Of a DNA stretch of 64,000 nucleotides, positions 1 to 11,900 are shown piece by piece. The translations under genes were made by a program, and so were the position numbers. The DNA lies in assembly GCA_024734555.1 (NCBI GenBank), contig JANPWX010000064.1, positions 669,990-733,989 of the forward strand, in the 5' to 3' direction. The notes beneath the pieces were generated by a model that saw only the letters and a program-made list of their open reading frames with translations, was not told the origin of the DNA and ran no database searches. The stretch comes from Trochalopteron elliotii (Eukaryota; Chordata; Aves; Passeriformes; Leiothrichidae). Numbering within the stretch: position 1 is the stretch's first letter; every line of letters starts with the position of its first letter.

Positions 1-800
1 CCCGCTGGAGCGAAGGCAGCTCCCTGCGCCCGTCAGTGCTGCGCTGGGGGCCGAGGTCCCGTCAGGGCGCGGGGCAGCGGCCCCTTCTCCGCGGGCACAA
101 CAAAGGGCGGCTGATGCCCGAGCTGCGGCTCCGGCATCTCCCGCCGCTGCCAGGGGATGGGGCAGGGGCCGGCCCCATCCCCAGTCTCCGAGGCGGGCGC
201 TCGGTTCTCGCCGCCGGCGCTGGGTGAAAAGACTGGCGTTTTCCGGGAAACAAAGCAGCCTAAAAACATCCCTACGAGCAGCGACCCAGCGATGGGTCGG
301 TGGGAGACGGTGTCCGCCGACGGCCCGGCTAGGAGCGGCAGCGGGGCCGCGGGCATTGTTCGTGCGTCGGGGGTTTTGTCGCTGCTTCGCTGGAAACCAG
401 ACAAAGTGTCGCTTGTGGGAGCCGCGCTGCTTCGCTTGTTTGTTCTCCTCTGCCCAGTGTAGGGCTCTGAAGTCCGCGGGTTTGACTTGCGGAGCGATCG
501 GAGAGACTCGCAGTGATTTTATTTTTCTTGGCACCGCCTACGCTAACACCCGGTGAGCGCCGGCCGCTCGTCCCGGACAATAGCCCCCTGTGACACGGGT
601 GTAGCTGAACTGTTATACAGACCTGCCGGCGTAGCAGGCAGCTCCCCGTGTGTTTACGTCGCATTTGAACGCGGAGTTGTTCATATTGGAGAAAAGCGGG
701 AGGAGCGCGGAGCCCTCCTTTGTGTGTTGTGTGTGTACCAGCGCTGTGGCGAGCTGAGAACGCGGGGCCGCTCCGTCCCATCTGGAGTTGAGCCCAGATG
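1..800. promoter_or_regulatory. CpG island, presumed promoter and 5' exon region
   Basis: This stretch is GC-rich and dense in CpG, in sharp contrast to the AT-rich 63 kb that follow. It contains a GC-box (GGGCGG) at 105-110 and no clear TATA box. In vertebrates such islands usually mark promoters of broadly expressed or developmental genes. Open frames of 100-200 codons occur here on both strands (for example 329-781 minus and 553-1167 plus). They are what low stop density in GC-rich DNA gives, and the plus one runs from the island straight through a poly-T tract, so I do not call them genes. The island is cut by the left window edge. The transcription start, the direction and the gene identity cannot be read from the sequence alone; the donor site at 552/553 and the downstream strand asymmetry favour rightward transcription. 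Confidence 0.8.
548..558 (+). other. Candidate 5' splice donor (end of a 5' exon)
   Basis: The sequence CCG|GTGAGC at 550-558 fits the vertebrate donor consensus well, with the exon ending at 552 and the intron starting at 553. It sits inside the CpG island. The frame open from 224 reads into a stop across the donor, so any exon ending here could be purely 5' untranslated. The call is inferred from the motif and its setting only; no matching acceptor and coding exon was recognised downstream in the window. Confidence 0.4.
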
Positions 801-2115
801 TTGCCGTCTTCCGAATGCTAAATTACACAGATCATCGATGGTTTGTTTTGTTGTTTTTTTTTTTTTCTTGACTTCTTTATTTGTCAGGTTGCAGCTGGGT
901 TGCAAGATATTGATTAGTCCTGCCACCCGCCTTTCTTTACGAGGATGGGCAAGAGGCATAAAAACCACTCTGGGACTCTCTGGAATGGCATGCTGGATAT
1001 TAGCAGTCAAGTATTTCAAGCTGCAGCCCTCGTCTCCGTCTATTTGTTGTTTATTTTTATTTTTGATCCTAGTGTGCTATTTCACAACTGATGCACTTGC
1101 CTTCCCCCGCCCCCCCATATATGAGCTAAAAATCACTATCTTTCTTATACTGAAAACAAGCAGATAAACACTGTTCCCCCTATTTGAATAACTATCCCAT
1201 CGTTGCTAGACAATTAACAGATATCCCTTAAGTCATCTTTTCTACCTTCAGTAACCCTTTTCAGGTACTTAGAGGTGAATTGCTTTTCAGCTCTGCCTTC
1301 CTTCAGAGCTGTTGTCACTGAAATCTTACTCCTGCTAAAGAGATACAGCTGCATTTTCTCAATAGAGAGCTTCCTTTAGATCAACCAGAAAATGTGGTCC
1401 ACTACAAAGATTGTCTTTATTTGTGCAAATATTATATAGTCACTCAAACGATGCATATTCTTATTTAAATTAATTTCCTGGTTTTCTGTGATTTGGCTTC
1501 CAAAGGCTATCAAGATAGTAACAAAAAGCCACTGTTCAAATTGGTTTCTCTGTACCCCTAGGATGGGAATGATATTATAGTTCAATATGACTTGCAAAAT
1601 ATTGAAATACTAACCTAAAGTAATTTAATTTTTTCTCTTGGACTGCTTTTTATGCTGTGTGCTCACTTACCTGCATGATGAGTGCTGTCTGCAAAAATCT
1701 TTACACCCAATTACCCTGTAAGCTATTGTACTACATAGCCGTGGGAGGAGAGGCAGGAGAAAGGGTTGTATCTTGCTGTATAATTATTTAAACTTTATAT
1801 AAAGTGAACCCCATAAATCAAACTTGCATTTTGCACCACAGACCAGTTTATGTGGTTTCTTTTTTACTGATGGGATTATTACATTTTCAAGCAGCTATTT
1901 TAATATTGTGTGTTTATCTGCTCTGGTAAAATGGGTGTGTTAGGAAACCCCTTTGAGAATCCCGATTAGTTGTACCAAGCATATGTGTCCTTTATACAAA
2001 GAGCTCAGGACTTGCATCAGCATCAGACCTCATCTGCATTTTCAGTCTGAATTCTGCGGCACATGCTGTGTGCTGCACATTTCTACTGTGATGCCAAAAC
2101 GGATAAATAACCAGA
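801..2115. other. AT-rich non-coding DNA, likely start of a long intron
   Basis: No gene or repeat family was recognised here. It holds a 13-base T run at 854-866. The open frames are short and AT-rich with no familiar protein similarity. Confidence 0.6.
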
Positions 2116-2166
2116 CAACAACCACCTGGTTGCACTGAAGGGTTGCTGGTAACCAGGTGGCTGTTG
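2116..2166. repeat. Foldback inverted repeat with paired E-boxes
   Basis: Arms of 16 bases at 2116-2131 and 2151-2166 are complementary at 15 positions, separated by a 19-base loop. Each arm carries a CACCTG/CAGGTG E-box, the core bound by ZEB and Snail type repressors. It could be a remnant of a small foldback transposon, a structured RNA element, or chance. No flanking duplication was identified. Confidence 0.5.
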
Positions 2167-2849
2167 CTCACTTGCACAGCCTGACTGATCCCACTTTGAG
2201 GGGTAGGTGATACAAGTCAGTCTTCTCTTCCACAATTTTTTTAACTTCTACCTGCTAGCTATTGATAATATCTGGTTGATTTTTTTCATTGTGCATGTTG
2301 CTTAACTCCCAAGTTCATTTGCTAGTAGGCCGACACACTGCTAGTTCAGCAGTAGTTTCATGGTAGACATTCATGCTGCTGTAAGGAGAACACTACTGCA
2401 CTTTTATGTGCTACCTTTTGTACTATGGTTGTGTGTTTTTATTTCCAAGGCTATAGATTTTGTCAGTTATGTTGTGTTATCCCGCAGGATGCTAAAAGTG
2501 AAATAAACACTGGAATCTTTCTGGTATTGAGAACTTGTTTTGTCTGTATAGCTGTATTTTCAGAACAGAAGGTTAAGCGTGTATATTTCAGTTTGAGATT
2601 GCATATGTTTTGCATCACACCTTCAGCTGTGGTGTCAAGGCAGTGATGGCATTGTACAGAGGATCCTGTGGTCTTTTATGTGGAGTATTTAGCATAAAGT
2701 ATGCTGATGAAAGGATGGAAGAGGTAAGATTATTTTTTTGCTGTTAGTAGTGTTTAAATCTGGTAGATGTCAAATGGAGTTGACATATGTAAATACTGTA
2801 TGCTGATCTATGTGAATTCAGAACCCAAGAGAATCATTTAGAAATGCAA
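2167..2849. other. Non-coding DNA, nothing recognised
   Basis: Ordinary AT-rich sequence. Short open frames only, with no repeat family recognised. Confidence 0.6.
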
Positions 2850-2935
2850 CAGATTCATTTAGGTTGGAAAAGACCTCCAAGATCACAGAGTCCAGCCAAT
2901 GACCAATATTGTTTACAACAATAATCAAACACTTT
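2850..2935 (-). mobile_element. CR1 LINE 3'-end fragment (antisense)
   Basis: The stretch beginning near 2860 with GGTTGGAAAAGACCTCC, followed by a degraded AAGATCA...AGTCCA block, is the typical antisense reading of the 3' end of avian CR1 elements. Similarity fades after about 2930. It is short, 5'-truncated and diverged, and carries no coding capacity. Confidence 0.65.
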
Positions 2936-5900
2936 GTTAAAATGAGTAATTTTAAACTGTCTAGCTTTGGATGCTCTGCAGGCACCAAACCAGTAAGTGT
3001 AGCTTTCAAAAGTGACTCTTACTGGTTGGTGCATACTGGAAATTTTTAGCTGCAATAAATAAATCACAGGACTACATAATTACCTTGTAGCTGCTGTTTG
3101 GAGTAAAGATGCAAGTTCTGTTTCATCCTCTATATTCAGGATATCTGTTTTTCTTTTTGTCTCACCAGATCTGTGTATTGCCATATCATCTGATTTCTCT
3201 GATTTACCTGAATCTGTAAGGGTGCAGTTATGTTCTCTGCAAAGTAGGCAATTTACCCTTTTTCACTGAGCACAAAGTTTCTCAGCATTTCTCTGGAAGG
3301 CATTTTTGGATTAGGGTGGGAAGATTAATTAAGGAGAATAATTAAAAACAGTTGCTGAATGTATCACCTAATTTATAAGCAGAATTGTGTTCCAGATGCT
3401 GAAGTCATCTTGTACAGCAAAATAGTTTAACTCTGCCAAGCTGAAATAGTGATTGTTATTTTTAGTGTGATTAAGCCATAAACGTGCCTTTCTGAGGGGG
3501 GCATGAAGTTTTGGGCATCTCCTAGTTTATAGATGAAGTGTAAGGTTCAAATGACTGTACTGTAAGCTGAGGCTCCTAGGAGGAAAAAGACAGGGGCCTG
3601 TTAGTGGATCACAGAGGCAGTATTGACTTGCACGTAGGCAAAAGCCAAATCAATTGGCTTGTGTGCTGTTCTGAGCTGCAGCCAAACTAGTTTTGCTAGC
3701 AGTCCTGTTGAAAGATAGCAAAGATACCCTTATCTCTATGCTGCAATCCCTTTTTTGACTGCAAGCTAACTTTACTGTAAATGAACTTGGTTTGTTTAGC
3801 TGAACAGTATCTCTGTCAATATCATAGTATAATGTGTTTTGTTAAACATAAACACTTCATTAGCTTTTCTTGTGTGCCTCTTCAAACAGTACAAATAAAG
3901 CCTTTAATCAAGCCTTGTTTCCTCCATTCCTCTCCATGAATTGTGCCTCACATTTCTATGTGGTATTCACTTTGTACTTTTGTCTTAGACTAACGTTGTC
4001 ACTAATAATGAGCTATATCCAAACTTCTATCAAGCTGTCTAAATAACTATTTAGAGCTGAGGCAGGGCAAAATGTAGTGTTATTTGTGGGTTCATTTAAC
4101 TAAGGGCCAGTTGAAGGGTGATTTTTGCTTTAGTTACTGCTTGTAACTGTTTGTGTGGCTGGTTACCTGCAAGCAAGTGGAGGTGAGGTACCACGAAGCT
4201 CCAAGAATGAGGGTGGCAGGATACTAGTGCTCCCTTTGCCTCACTGGGACAGTGGGAGTCCATTATGAAATACTCCCTGAGTTCTAGCTGAGATAGCAAA
4301 GACCCACACATTTTCTATAGGAACATTTTTGATACATGACACATTTGTCATGGAGGCTTTTATATCAATTTAGCATGTCAGTCAAATAAAGGTGATGTAT
4401 TTTTCAGTCTTTTGTATAAGCAGTAATTTTCAAGGTCTTTAAAAAATAGAACTATTTCAGCCTGCAGCTTTTGGACAAAAGAAATTGCTAACTGTTGGAG
4501 TGCAGAATATGAAGTTGAGATTCTTCACTAATTTTTGGTCATAAGATTAGTCTTAGGTTAAACAAATTAGGTGGTGTAAGTTTCTTGAAATAAGGCTAAA
4601 TCAAGATTTTAAAACATATTTTAAAAAGCTGCCTCCAAAAATCTGTGGACTTCCCTTATGGATTTGTGATGGTTTGAATGTCTTCACTATCTCCTAAGGA
4701 CAACTCAGAGCTGGCTGGCTCATTAACATGTTATATAGAGCCCTTCAGAGACCAAATTTTTCCAATTCACTACATATCTGGAGCTACTGAGGAAAATTTC
4801 TGAAGGCAGAGGTTATTTCATGGTTAGCTGTATACTGATGTCACTCTTTCTTCCTCTTCTGCTTTATTGAGGTTTTTTTGCCACCATTCTCAGTGTTGGA
4901 CTTGTGAGGCTGCTAGCTGGGCTGTTTTTATCCAAAAGGTGATGGAACAAGGGTGAATTAAATGACATAAGCCATGAAGGTGAGAATGTGTTCTCCCTAT
5001 GGAAAAAGAGAAAGATAATTTTTTTTTAAAATCTAACAGAGGCTAATGTAATCTGTGATTGCTTCTGCATGCTCAGGCCGTGTGTGATGGAGTCACTAAC
5101 TTCTCTGTCAAGGAAGCTATAATTGGTTACTGGACTCCTACCATGCAGATCTCAGCAGCTTTTTGCACTGCTGCAAGACTGTCTGCCATTGACTCATCTC
5201 TTTGCTTCCCTAACCTGCACCCCAGAAAGGAAACTTCAGTATAGAATTGGGTTTTGTGTTTGCAGCCTGGTACAAGGTTTTCTATGATGTTCTGTAGTTC
5301 CCTGCTCATTTCTGAGTATAATTCACTGTGTAGGTTTTGGCCTATGAAGTTCTCTATAATTTGAGTTTTGGGATTGGGGAAAATACTGAGGAGAGCATTT
5401 GACTGCTTGAATCATTTGTGACACTTAAATGTACTCAGCAACTGAGACAAGGCACTTTGAGCAGACAGTTTGCACCCCTGGGAAATGTGTTACTTAATTT
5501 CTTTAGTTTTGAGAGACTTTGTGTTGTGTTTTGGGGTTTTTTTTAAATTGAATTTGTTGGTTCTGTGAAGGTACAGGGGAACAAACTTGATAACCCATCA
5601 AAGCCTGGTTCTTCACAGAAGGGTTGAAATGCAATTTCTTTTGTTACTGTGTTTGGGGTTTTTTTTTTTTTTGGTGTATTTTTTTTAATGTAACTGTACA
5701 TCACTGAGTAACCTTTTATTTTTCTTTTCTTAATTTTTTGGTTTTTTGCTATTTGTTTGTGAGGAGCTGGGCAGAATGACTTTGAGGTGACCATCATCCA
5801 GTTCTCAGTGACTTGGAAGCCAAGTGACTAACTTGGAGGGAAAGTCTCTTTTTGTTTATTTGTCACATGCATTTAATTTGTCTTAAATGTCTCTAGAATT

Positions 5901-8900
5901 ATGTAATACAGAGGATTGTTGTGTTTTTTTTTTTTATTTTCCTGAAGGTGATCAATAGAAATACAGAAAAATGTTTAGGAGGAGTTTTGAGAGATTTAAT
6001 CTGTACTGCTTTCTCAAGGCCAGGTCAACTCTAGCTGTCATTTCTGAAGGATATTTGCCAATATGTTTTTTAAAATGCTGATAGCAGAGCATCTACAATT
6101 TCTGTAGTCAGTGCTTAGCAATCTCACTACCTAGTAAGTGTTTAGCACTGGACCAGTTTTCCTCTTGAATGTATCATTATATATATATGATGACTTGCCA
6201 ACACTTTTATTTTATTAAATAGCTCCAGTTATTTCATTCTTTCCTTGTAAATGATATGTTCTTGTCTATGAACAATTGATCCATGTTCAAAACTGGACAG
6301 GGAGACTTTATCAGGTAAAGCATGAGAATCTTAGTGTGTGCTTTAGAAGTGAAATATGTTGTCTGTTTGTCATTCCTGGTGTGACATTTGTTCCTTTTGC
6401 AGTAGCATTGCACTGACTCATGTTCAGTCGGGAACTGCTAATCAATCCTTCAGATCCCTTTCCGGAATACGGTTGTCTAGACAGTCATTCTTCCATCCTG
6501 TATTTGTCAGCTGATGATTTCTGCTTATGTGTCTTTACTGAGTGGCACTTGTCTTCAATGCTATTTATTCCATTTGTCAGCCACACTGACTCCCAAATTT
6601 CCTTTCTCTCATATGCCTGTTGGAAGCACCCTGTTTGACAGGTTTGAGAGAGGAAATTTAGGAACTGTACTCACTGGCAGAAGCAGATCTTGTTATAAGA
6701 AGCAGTACATGATAAACAACCAAAGATGCTTGGATGCCACAATGATTTGCCATTAGTTTGCATTTGTATGTTTAAAGGAAAATGTTTTTCAGATCTTTAC
6801 AATGACAAGAGACCAAAGTGAGCTGTTTGCAGTTTCTCTTCATAATGTGTTTTTCTGGTTACTCAGAATTTATGTTCCCAGTTATATAATTTAAAGATGA
6901 TACAATAACTTGTCAACTTTGCATTTTTGGGCTCCTGAAATGTTTTGTTTAAAAATAATGCTGATCTAACTTCCAGATGCTCATGGGTGAATAGGAGAGC
7001 TGCAAACAGTGCAGCTCTGAAAGTCACCTGTGCTGTAGGGACAAAGAAACAAGCTTGGATTTTGCAATCTGTCATGCATTGTGCTTGCTCTTTTTTGTTG
7101 AGTAAGAAAGTAGGATAAAAATTAGTTTTGCAGTATTAAAAAATCAAAAGTCTTATTGTAGGAAAAAAAAATACCTTCCTGATACTGATTGCATCTTTCA
7201 TCTTTATCCAGTTAAGGAACCAAGTCAATCTATTTTTTTCGGATCCACGTGCAATTATTTATCTACTTTAATATTAACTGCTGAAGTTACTACAACTAAA
7301 AGTGTGTGAGGTGTGTTTACTCAGGCCTCTAGTACAAAGAATTTTGTTTCCTTGATAGTTTGTGTGTAGAAAACCAACCAGTAGATGAGGTAATAAAACT
7401 GAAAATGGAATTGTTAGTTAGCAAGACTCACTTAAGGTGTTTGAGGAATAACCTCAATTTGTTTCAGTTTTGCTTCTTGTATTACTGGATTTCAAGTGTG
7501 TGTTTTTGTGCTTTCAGAGCTCTGGAAGTAGGTGGTGGCTGGTCTAATGCAGTCAGCAGCTAAATCATGTGCTCGTTCAGTCCTTTCTGCGGCAGAGAAA
7601 TGTGGCCTTTGAAATCCATTGCTTGGTATTTCTTGATTTGAATTGTATTATTGTTTACACTGAACTTATGATTTCTGAGTTCTATTTAGAAATGCAAAAT
7701 GAGTCCTTAACTATAAAGGTGATGCATTTTCATGAATAGTTTTCATGGAGTAAGTGGGAATCTACATACACTGTCGATAAGAGATTATAACTGCATAATA
7801 GGGACTCTTCCATAATAGAAATTATGGAATTCTGTTTAGTTGTTTTTAGAGCAAGACATTTTCTTTTATGATCATAAACCATTTACTATGTAGTAAGATA
7901 ATGTTTTATAAAGTCTTATTTTAACTTTTCTCCAGAGTAGTGTAGTGAGGTGAGTGTGTACAAGATATTGGGCAGGTTGGGACAGGACACACCAGTACTT
8001 CTGATGCTTTTGTTCCATGGGCTAACTGCAAAATTTGTATTATTTCATTATTTTTATTATAGAAACCCTAATGGGTAACAGCTTGATCCTTGATCAAGCA
8101 GAAGTTATGTTATAGACTGTATAAGTGTGCAGAAGTTGTACTTTCATGAAGTAGCATTCATGCTTCTTTGGGTGATGTTACCAATAAAATAAAGACTATT
8201 AATTTTTTTTTCTGAGAAAAGCCCTGTATAAAGATGGCTATTGGGTATTAAGTGCACTATCTTATCTTTTGGAGAAGAATATAGCATGGGGTAACTTAAA
8301 TGTCATCAGAGGTAACACTATGAACCACTGAATCCATAGGTACAACTATCAGGAACACTCTCAGACTTCTAGGTGCAGTTGTGAGGTACACTGCTTGAAA
8401 CTAAGAGATAGTGGTGGTTTTCATAAAAAATAAAATTGGATAATATTTTGTATCTTCAAGGAATATGCCTCTTTTCCTAGGCTGCATGGTTCCTTTCTTC
8501 ACATCTGTACTAGGCCTGTTAGTATGGAGAGAATACAGAGCTTGACATGCAGTTTGTGTCTTTGCATAGGATTTAGAAGTGTTCCTTCTGGTGTTAAGAT
8601 TGTTTCCTCTCTTTCTCTGATAAAGAAGAAATATAAATCCGTATTTTTGAAACAATTTCATGGACAAAAGTTGGCAGAGCTGCTGTTATTCATGGCTAAT
8701 AGTGGAAACTTCTTAAACATTCTTTACTTATCTGTTTCTTCCCTATTCCTCTTCATTTGCCCCCTGCCCCCAGCTTCCTTCCTTTTTTTTAGTCTGTAAA
8801 ACTTAGAATTTCCTCTTTTTTTTTTTTGTCCTAAGGTGGAAAACAAGATCCCTGTTGTTCTTCTATTTCAATGTAAGAAGCACGTGTCAGTTCTCTACTG

Positions 8901-11900
8901 GGTTCATAACTTCTATTCTTCCACCTACCCCTGTCAGAAAAAAAAATTGCTAGTTGATTATAAGGCAGGCCAAAATGATATTGATAATCTCTCTTCCATT
9001 TGGAGTAACAAGATCTTTTTCTCATAGGGCCAGATGTAATTCTGGGTTCTCAACTGTGTGGAACGAATGGACTTATTCCTATTGCTTGCCATGTTAAATT
9101 GGTAAAGTAAGAGTGGCTGTATCTGCCTGCTCATATTTTGCCATTTTTTTTGTCTTGGTGAAATATGTCAATGATAGTAGTAAGCATTTCAAGTTACAGA
9201 TTCTCTGGTCATTTTCATTACTGGAAAGCTCAATTCAATCACCTAAATTTTTATTATTTTTTTTCAGATTGAATTGGAAGACAAAAGACTTGTATATCAA
9301 AAAGACAACAGACAAGTTGGGCTTTTCATAATGATTTAATTATCCAAAGACAGTTGCTTTCCACCAATTAATTAAAAAAGCCTGTAAAAGATGCTGAAAA
9401 TATGCAAAATATCAGAATGCTATGTGTTTTTCCAGGAAAACGTGTGGTATTCTTGCATGTGAGACAGCTGTTGGTTTTAATCTTCTTTGGAGAGAGTGTT
9501 TGGAAATTTAACATGTTAAGCAGTATTCAGAGGAATCTGAGGTAATGGACTCAGCCTCAGGTATGGTGACTATGGAAAATCACTTATTCCATAACTGCCT
9601 GCAGTGTTACTTTTTTTTTAAGCTGCTGTCAGTGGTTGCTTCTAGAAAACACTACTGTTTTATTGGTTTATTTTTTTAAAAAAATATGAATAGTAGCTTT
9701 ATCTCAACCTGAGCAATTATAATGTGCTTTGAGAAGTAATATGTAAAACTTGTTCTCTTGATGACAAGCCTTGGCTTCCTGGTGGCATGAAGGGTGACTG
9801 GTGTCAGTCTTGCTGTTGCTACCTCTCTGTTGTTCAGTGTTAGACTGAATCCATTGCTTTTGTATCTTCAGTCTTAAGTGTACTCTTGCTTGTTTACATT
9901 CAGAAAATTCCTGGGGAAGCCTTTAAAACTGAAAACTGTTGAGCTTTAATGTATTTGCATGCAAAGGAAAGCATCTTTGTTTCACTTCTGCAAAGACTGT
10001 GTTCTGCCACAGTGGCTGGGGCTTGAATAGCGGTGCCTCTAAAAATGTATATTTAATAGGTATATTAAATAGCACCAGTTTTAAAGATGGCTGAGATAAA
10101 GTCTATCTATTAAGCAGCCACAAATTATGTTGGTCCCTGTTTTCCCAATCTAATCTGAAAAATCTAATCTAGTAAATAGGAAAAGTGCAGCTGCAACATT
10201 AGAGAAATTGCATTGGTTTTCATCATGATTCTTACAAAGATATGTTTGGATTTATATTGATAAATATTGCCTCTAGCTCTTTTAGAGCAGCCAGTTAACA
10301 GCATCATAATTGACATGCAAATGTGGTTGTACAGCTGATAGCGATCTGTGGTCTTTATCAATCTGTTTTCCCTCTTTTTGAGTTCCCCAGCAAAATAGTG
10401 ACCAAGTGGAAAGAGTCTGGACTGATGAGGAGGTGCCTCTTCTCAGAGAGGCAAGGGTCCAGAATAAACCTATTTAGCTGATAGGTACTGAATGGACTCT
10501 TGAACTAGCAAGTTAGCATCTTTTGGTTAGTCTATGAAGTGGATTTATTGTTTCCAGAGCCATCATTAAGTTTAGCTTGTTAATGACCTCTGTAAGATAC
10601 CATTTATGTTCTTCCATACCTTATGCAAACCCTTAAAAGCACTCTGCTGACTACAAATAGCAGGTTTGTGTGGGCTATGAATATGCACAGCTACACTACC
10701 AAATGTTAAAGTAATCCAGGAAACTCAGAATAGCATACTGTCTTGAGTATACGTGTGTGGTAAAACTTTGAGCAGAATGTCATTGTCTGGGGACCAGCGT
10801 GACCATGGCCAGGCCAGCTTTGGGTCTCACCCAGCTCTGGCCATGTGCTTCCCCCTGTGCCCTTGTAACAACTTCTGTGATGAGCAATTGAGAAAGCTGA
10901 TCTGGCTGAAAACTAATCACTTTTTTGGCAGGGAGGTATTTTACACTGCATCAGCACCTCTAGCTGGGTTTGGATTGTCTGCCAGAATAAGTGTGCCAGT
11001 GTGGGGGGAGGTGAGGGAGGGTGCAGCTGGGAATACAGAAGATGGCAGGACCCCAGCGCTCTGCATGTGCCTGCAGGCACATCCAATGAGGTGGAACAGA
11101 AAGCCACAGCCTAATGAGAAATTTAGTTGGTCTATCAAGAATATATGACACTTTTCATGGGGCAGGAACAAATAAGAAGCTGATGGATAAACTGTATGTC
11201 ATCTTATCCAGCTGTTTGGTCTGGATTCATGTGTGTTTTGTTTGCAGAACCCACTGTTAGTTATAAAACTCTTACACATTTTAAGTTACTGCCAAGCACA
11301 GTAAGTGCTTTCTTATTCTGGAGGCTACTTCATGAGCAATTACTTGTTTTTGCAATCTCAAACTTTGTCCTCCTTGCAACAAGCAGAGCTATCCAAGCAC
11401 ATGTTTTGGATGTGAAGTTGAGATTGATTTTTGTGAACCCTTAACAGGCTGCTAAAATAGTATGAGTGTTACAAGATCAGAAAATAAAAACTCTAAAGGT
11501 GTAATTTCAATTTTGTGGATGTAAAATTACTCAAATTATGTCATGGAGCAAAAGTTATGGAAAAAGGTAGAAAGTGACAGAACAGAACTGGTAAATGTAC
11601 ATCAGAAGTTCTGTGATATGTAAATAACACAACAAAATAAAATGAGCATAGATGTCATACTTCTAACATTGTTATGAGCGGTCTTTGTCCTACTGCTGCA
11701 TTCAGAACGTAAACAGGTAAACATGAAGTACTTTCAAAATCAAAATATGCAAAAGAAAAGATGAACATTTGTGCCTGATATAGTAAAAATATTTGAAATT
11801 TGACAATTTCACAAAAAACATTTGATATTATACAGATACTTTGTAACAAATATTTTATAATGACATATAATAATGTGGTTGTTATGAGAACTTGAATATC

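Noticed and set aside
329..781. Minus-strand open frame of 150 codons in the CpG island
   Set aside because: Composition is driven by CpG-rich DNA and overlapping frames exist on both strands. No domain recognised.
553..1167. Plus-strand open frame of 204 codons at the island edge
   Set aside because: It begins right at the candidate donor, runs through a poly-T tract giving a phenylalanine run, and has no recognisable domain. GC-rich island DNA has few stops.
6178..6190. Short TA repeats (also near 12603 and 29288) and TG repeats (31886, 39199)
   Set aside because: Too short to be called microsatellites of note.
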